A stretch of DNA of 22,269 bases from Bacillota bacterium (lineage in GTDB: Bacteria > Bacillota > Clostridia > Lachnospirales > Lachnospiraceae), in the NCBI GenBank assembly GCA_023389295.1, contig JAEWEO010000147.1, positions 1 through 22,269 of the forward strand, written 5' to 3'. Under the pieces are notes generated by a model that worked only from the letters and a program-made list of their open reading frames with translations, searched no databases and was not told the origin of the DNA. This document shows positions 22,236 to 22,269 of this stretch, in pieces (the stretch's first letter is position 1; each line of letters begins with the position of its first letter). The position numbers were made by a program, and so were the translations under genes.

Positions 22236-22269
22236 TAACCAATAATTGTTTTTTGCAAAATACACATAT

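Overview
The window looks like chromosomal DNA from a low-GC anaerobic Firmicute, most likely a Lachnospiraceae or Clostridium-type plant- or gut-polysaccharide degrader. This is inferred from AT-rich intergenic DNA, strong AGGAGG-type ribosome binding sites, CUT1 sugar ABC importers, two LacI-family regulators, a Cys-type sulfatase and split (two-subunit) transketolase. No rRNA, tRNA, CRISPR array or intact mobile element was seen. Nearly every gene is on the minus strand. The main exception is one secreted protein at 3513-5834.

Region 1 (1-3077) is a regulated glycan locus. A sulfatase (cut by the window edge) follows a lipoprotein solute-binding protein, and a divergent-type operator set surrounds the LacI-family gene upstream. 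Four copies of a GTRTACAC-N-CG-N-GTGTAYAC-like operator flank this LacI gene: two in front of the binding-protein gene and two on the LacI gene's own near-consensus promoter. The binding-protein mRNA leader carries an isolated, very strong Shine-Dalgarno match about 140 bases before the start, resembling a STAB-SD mRNA stabiliser.

Region 2 (3078-5960) has a decayed IS3-family transposase remnant and then a large exported protein with a probable beta-propeller-like N-terminal region, a Big_2-type Ig domain and two fibronectin III domains. It ends at a terminator shared with the convergent operon.

Region 3 (5966-9276) is a decayed locus. Two intact CUT1 permeases and a small membrane-anchored protein follow a binding-protein gene that has lost its N-terminal half. 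A perfect 38-bp palindrome sits at the break. Upstream are a truncated DUF4176-type gene and an unidentified fragment in opposite orientation.

Region 4 (9277-12100) has two small operons. One is a uridine-kinase-family P-loop kinase followed by an ECF transporter S component. The other is two tandem paralogous proteins that resemble the DUF6143 family. Both have the same promoter-operator block (CAAACGTTTG inside the -35/-10 spacer), which suggests control by one LacI-family protein.

Region 5 (12100-22269) is a coherent nucleoside-to-pentose-phosphate operon read right to left: split transketolase (N and C subunits), nucleoside hydrolase, BMP-family nucleoside-binding lipoprotein, two-domain ABC ATPase, two permeases, then (after an internal terminator) ribulose-5-phosphate 3-epimerase, a LacI regulator and RpiB-type isomerase. 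Imported ribonucleosides would be cleaved to base and ribose, and after phosphorylation the ribose would enter the pentose phosphate pathway. No ribokinase gene is present in the window. A good promoter with an operator-like site lies at 22207-22235.
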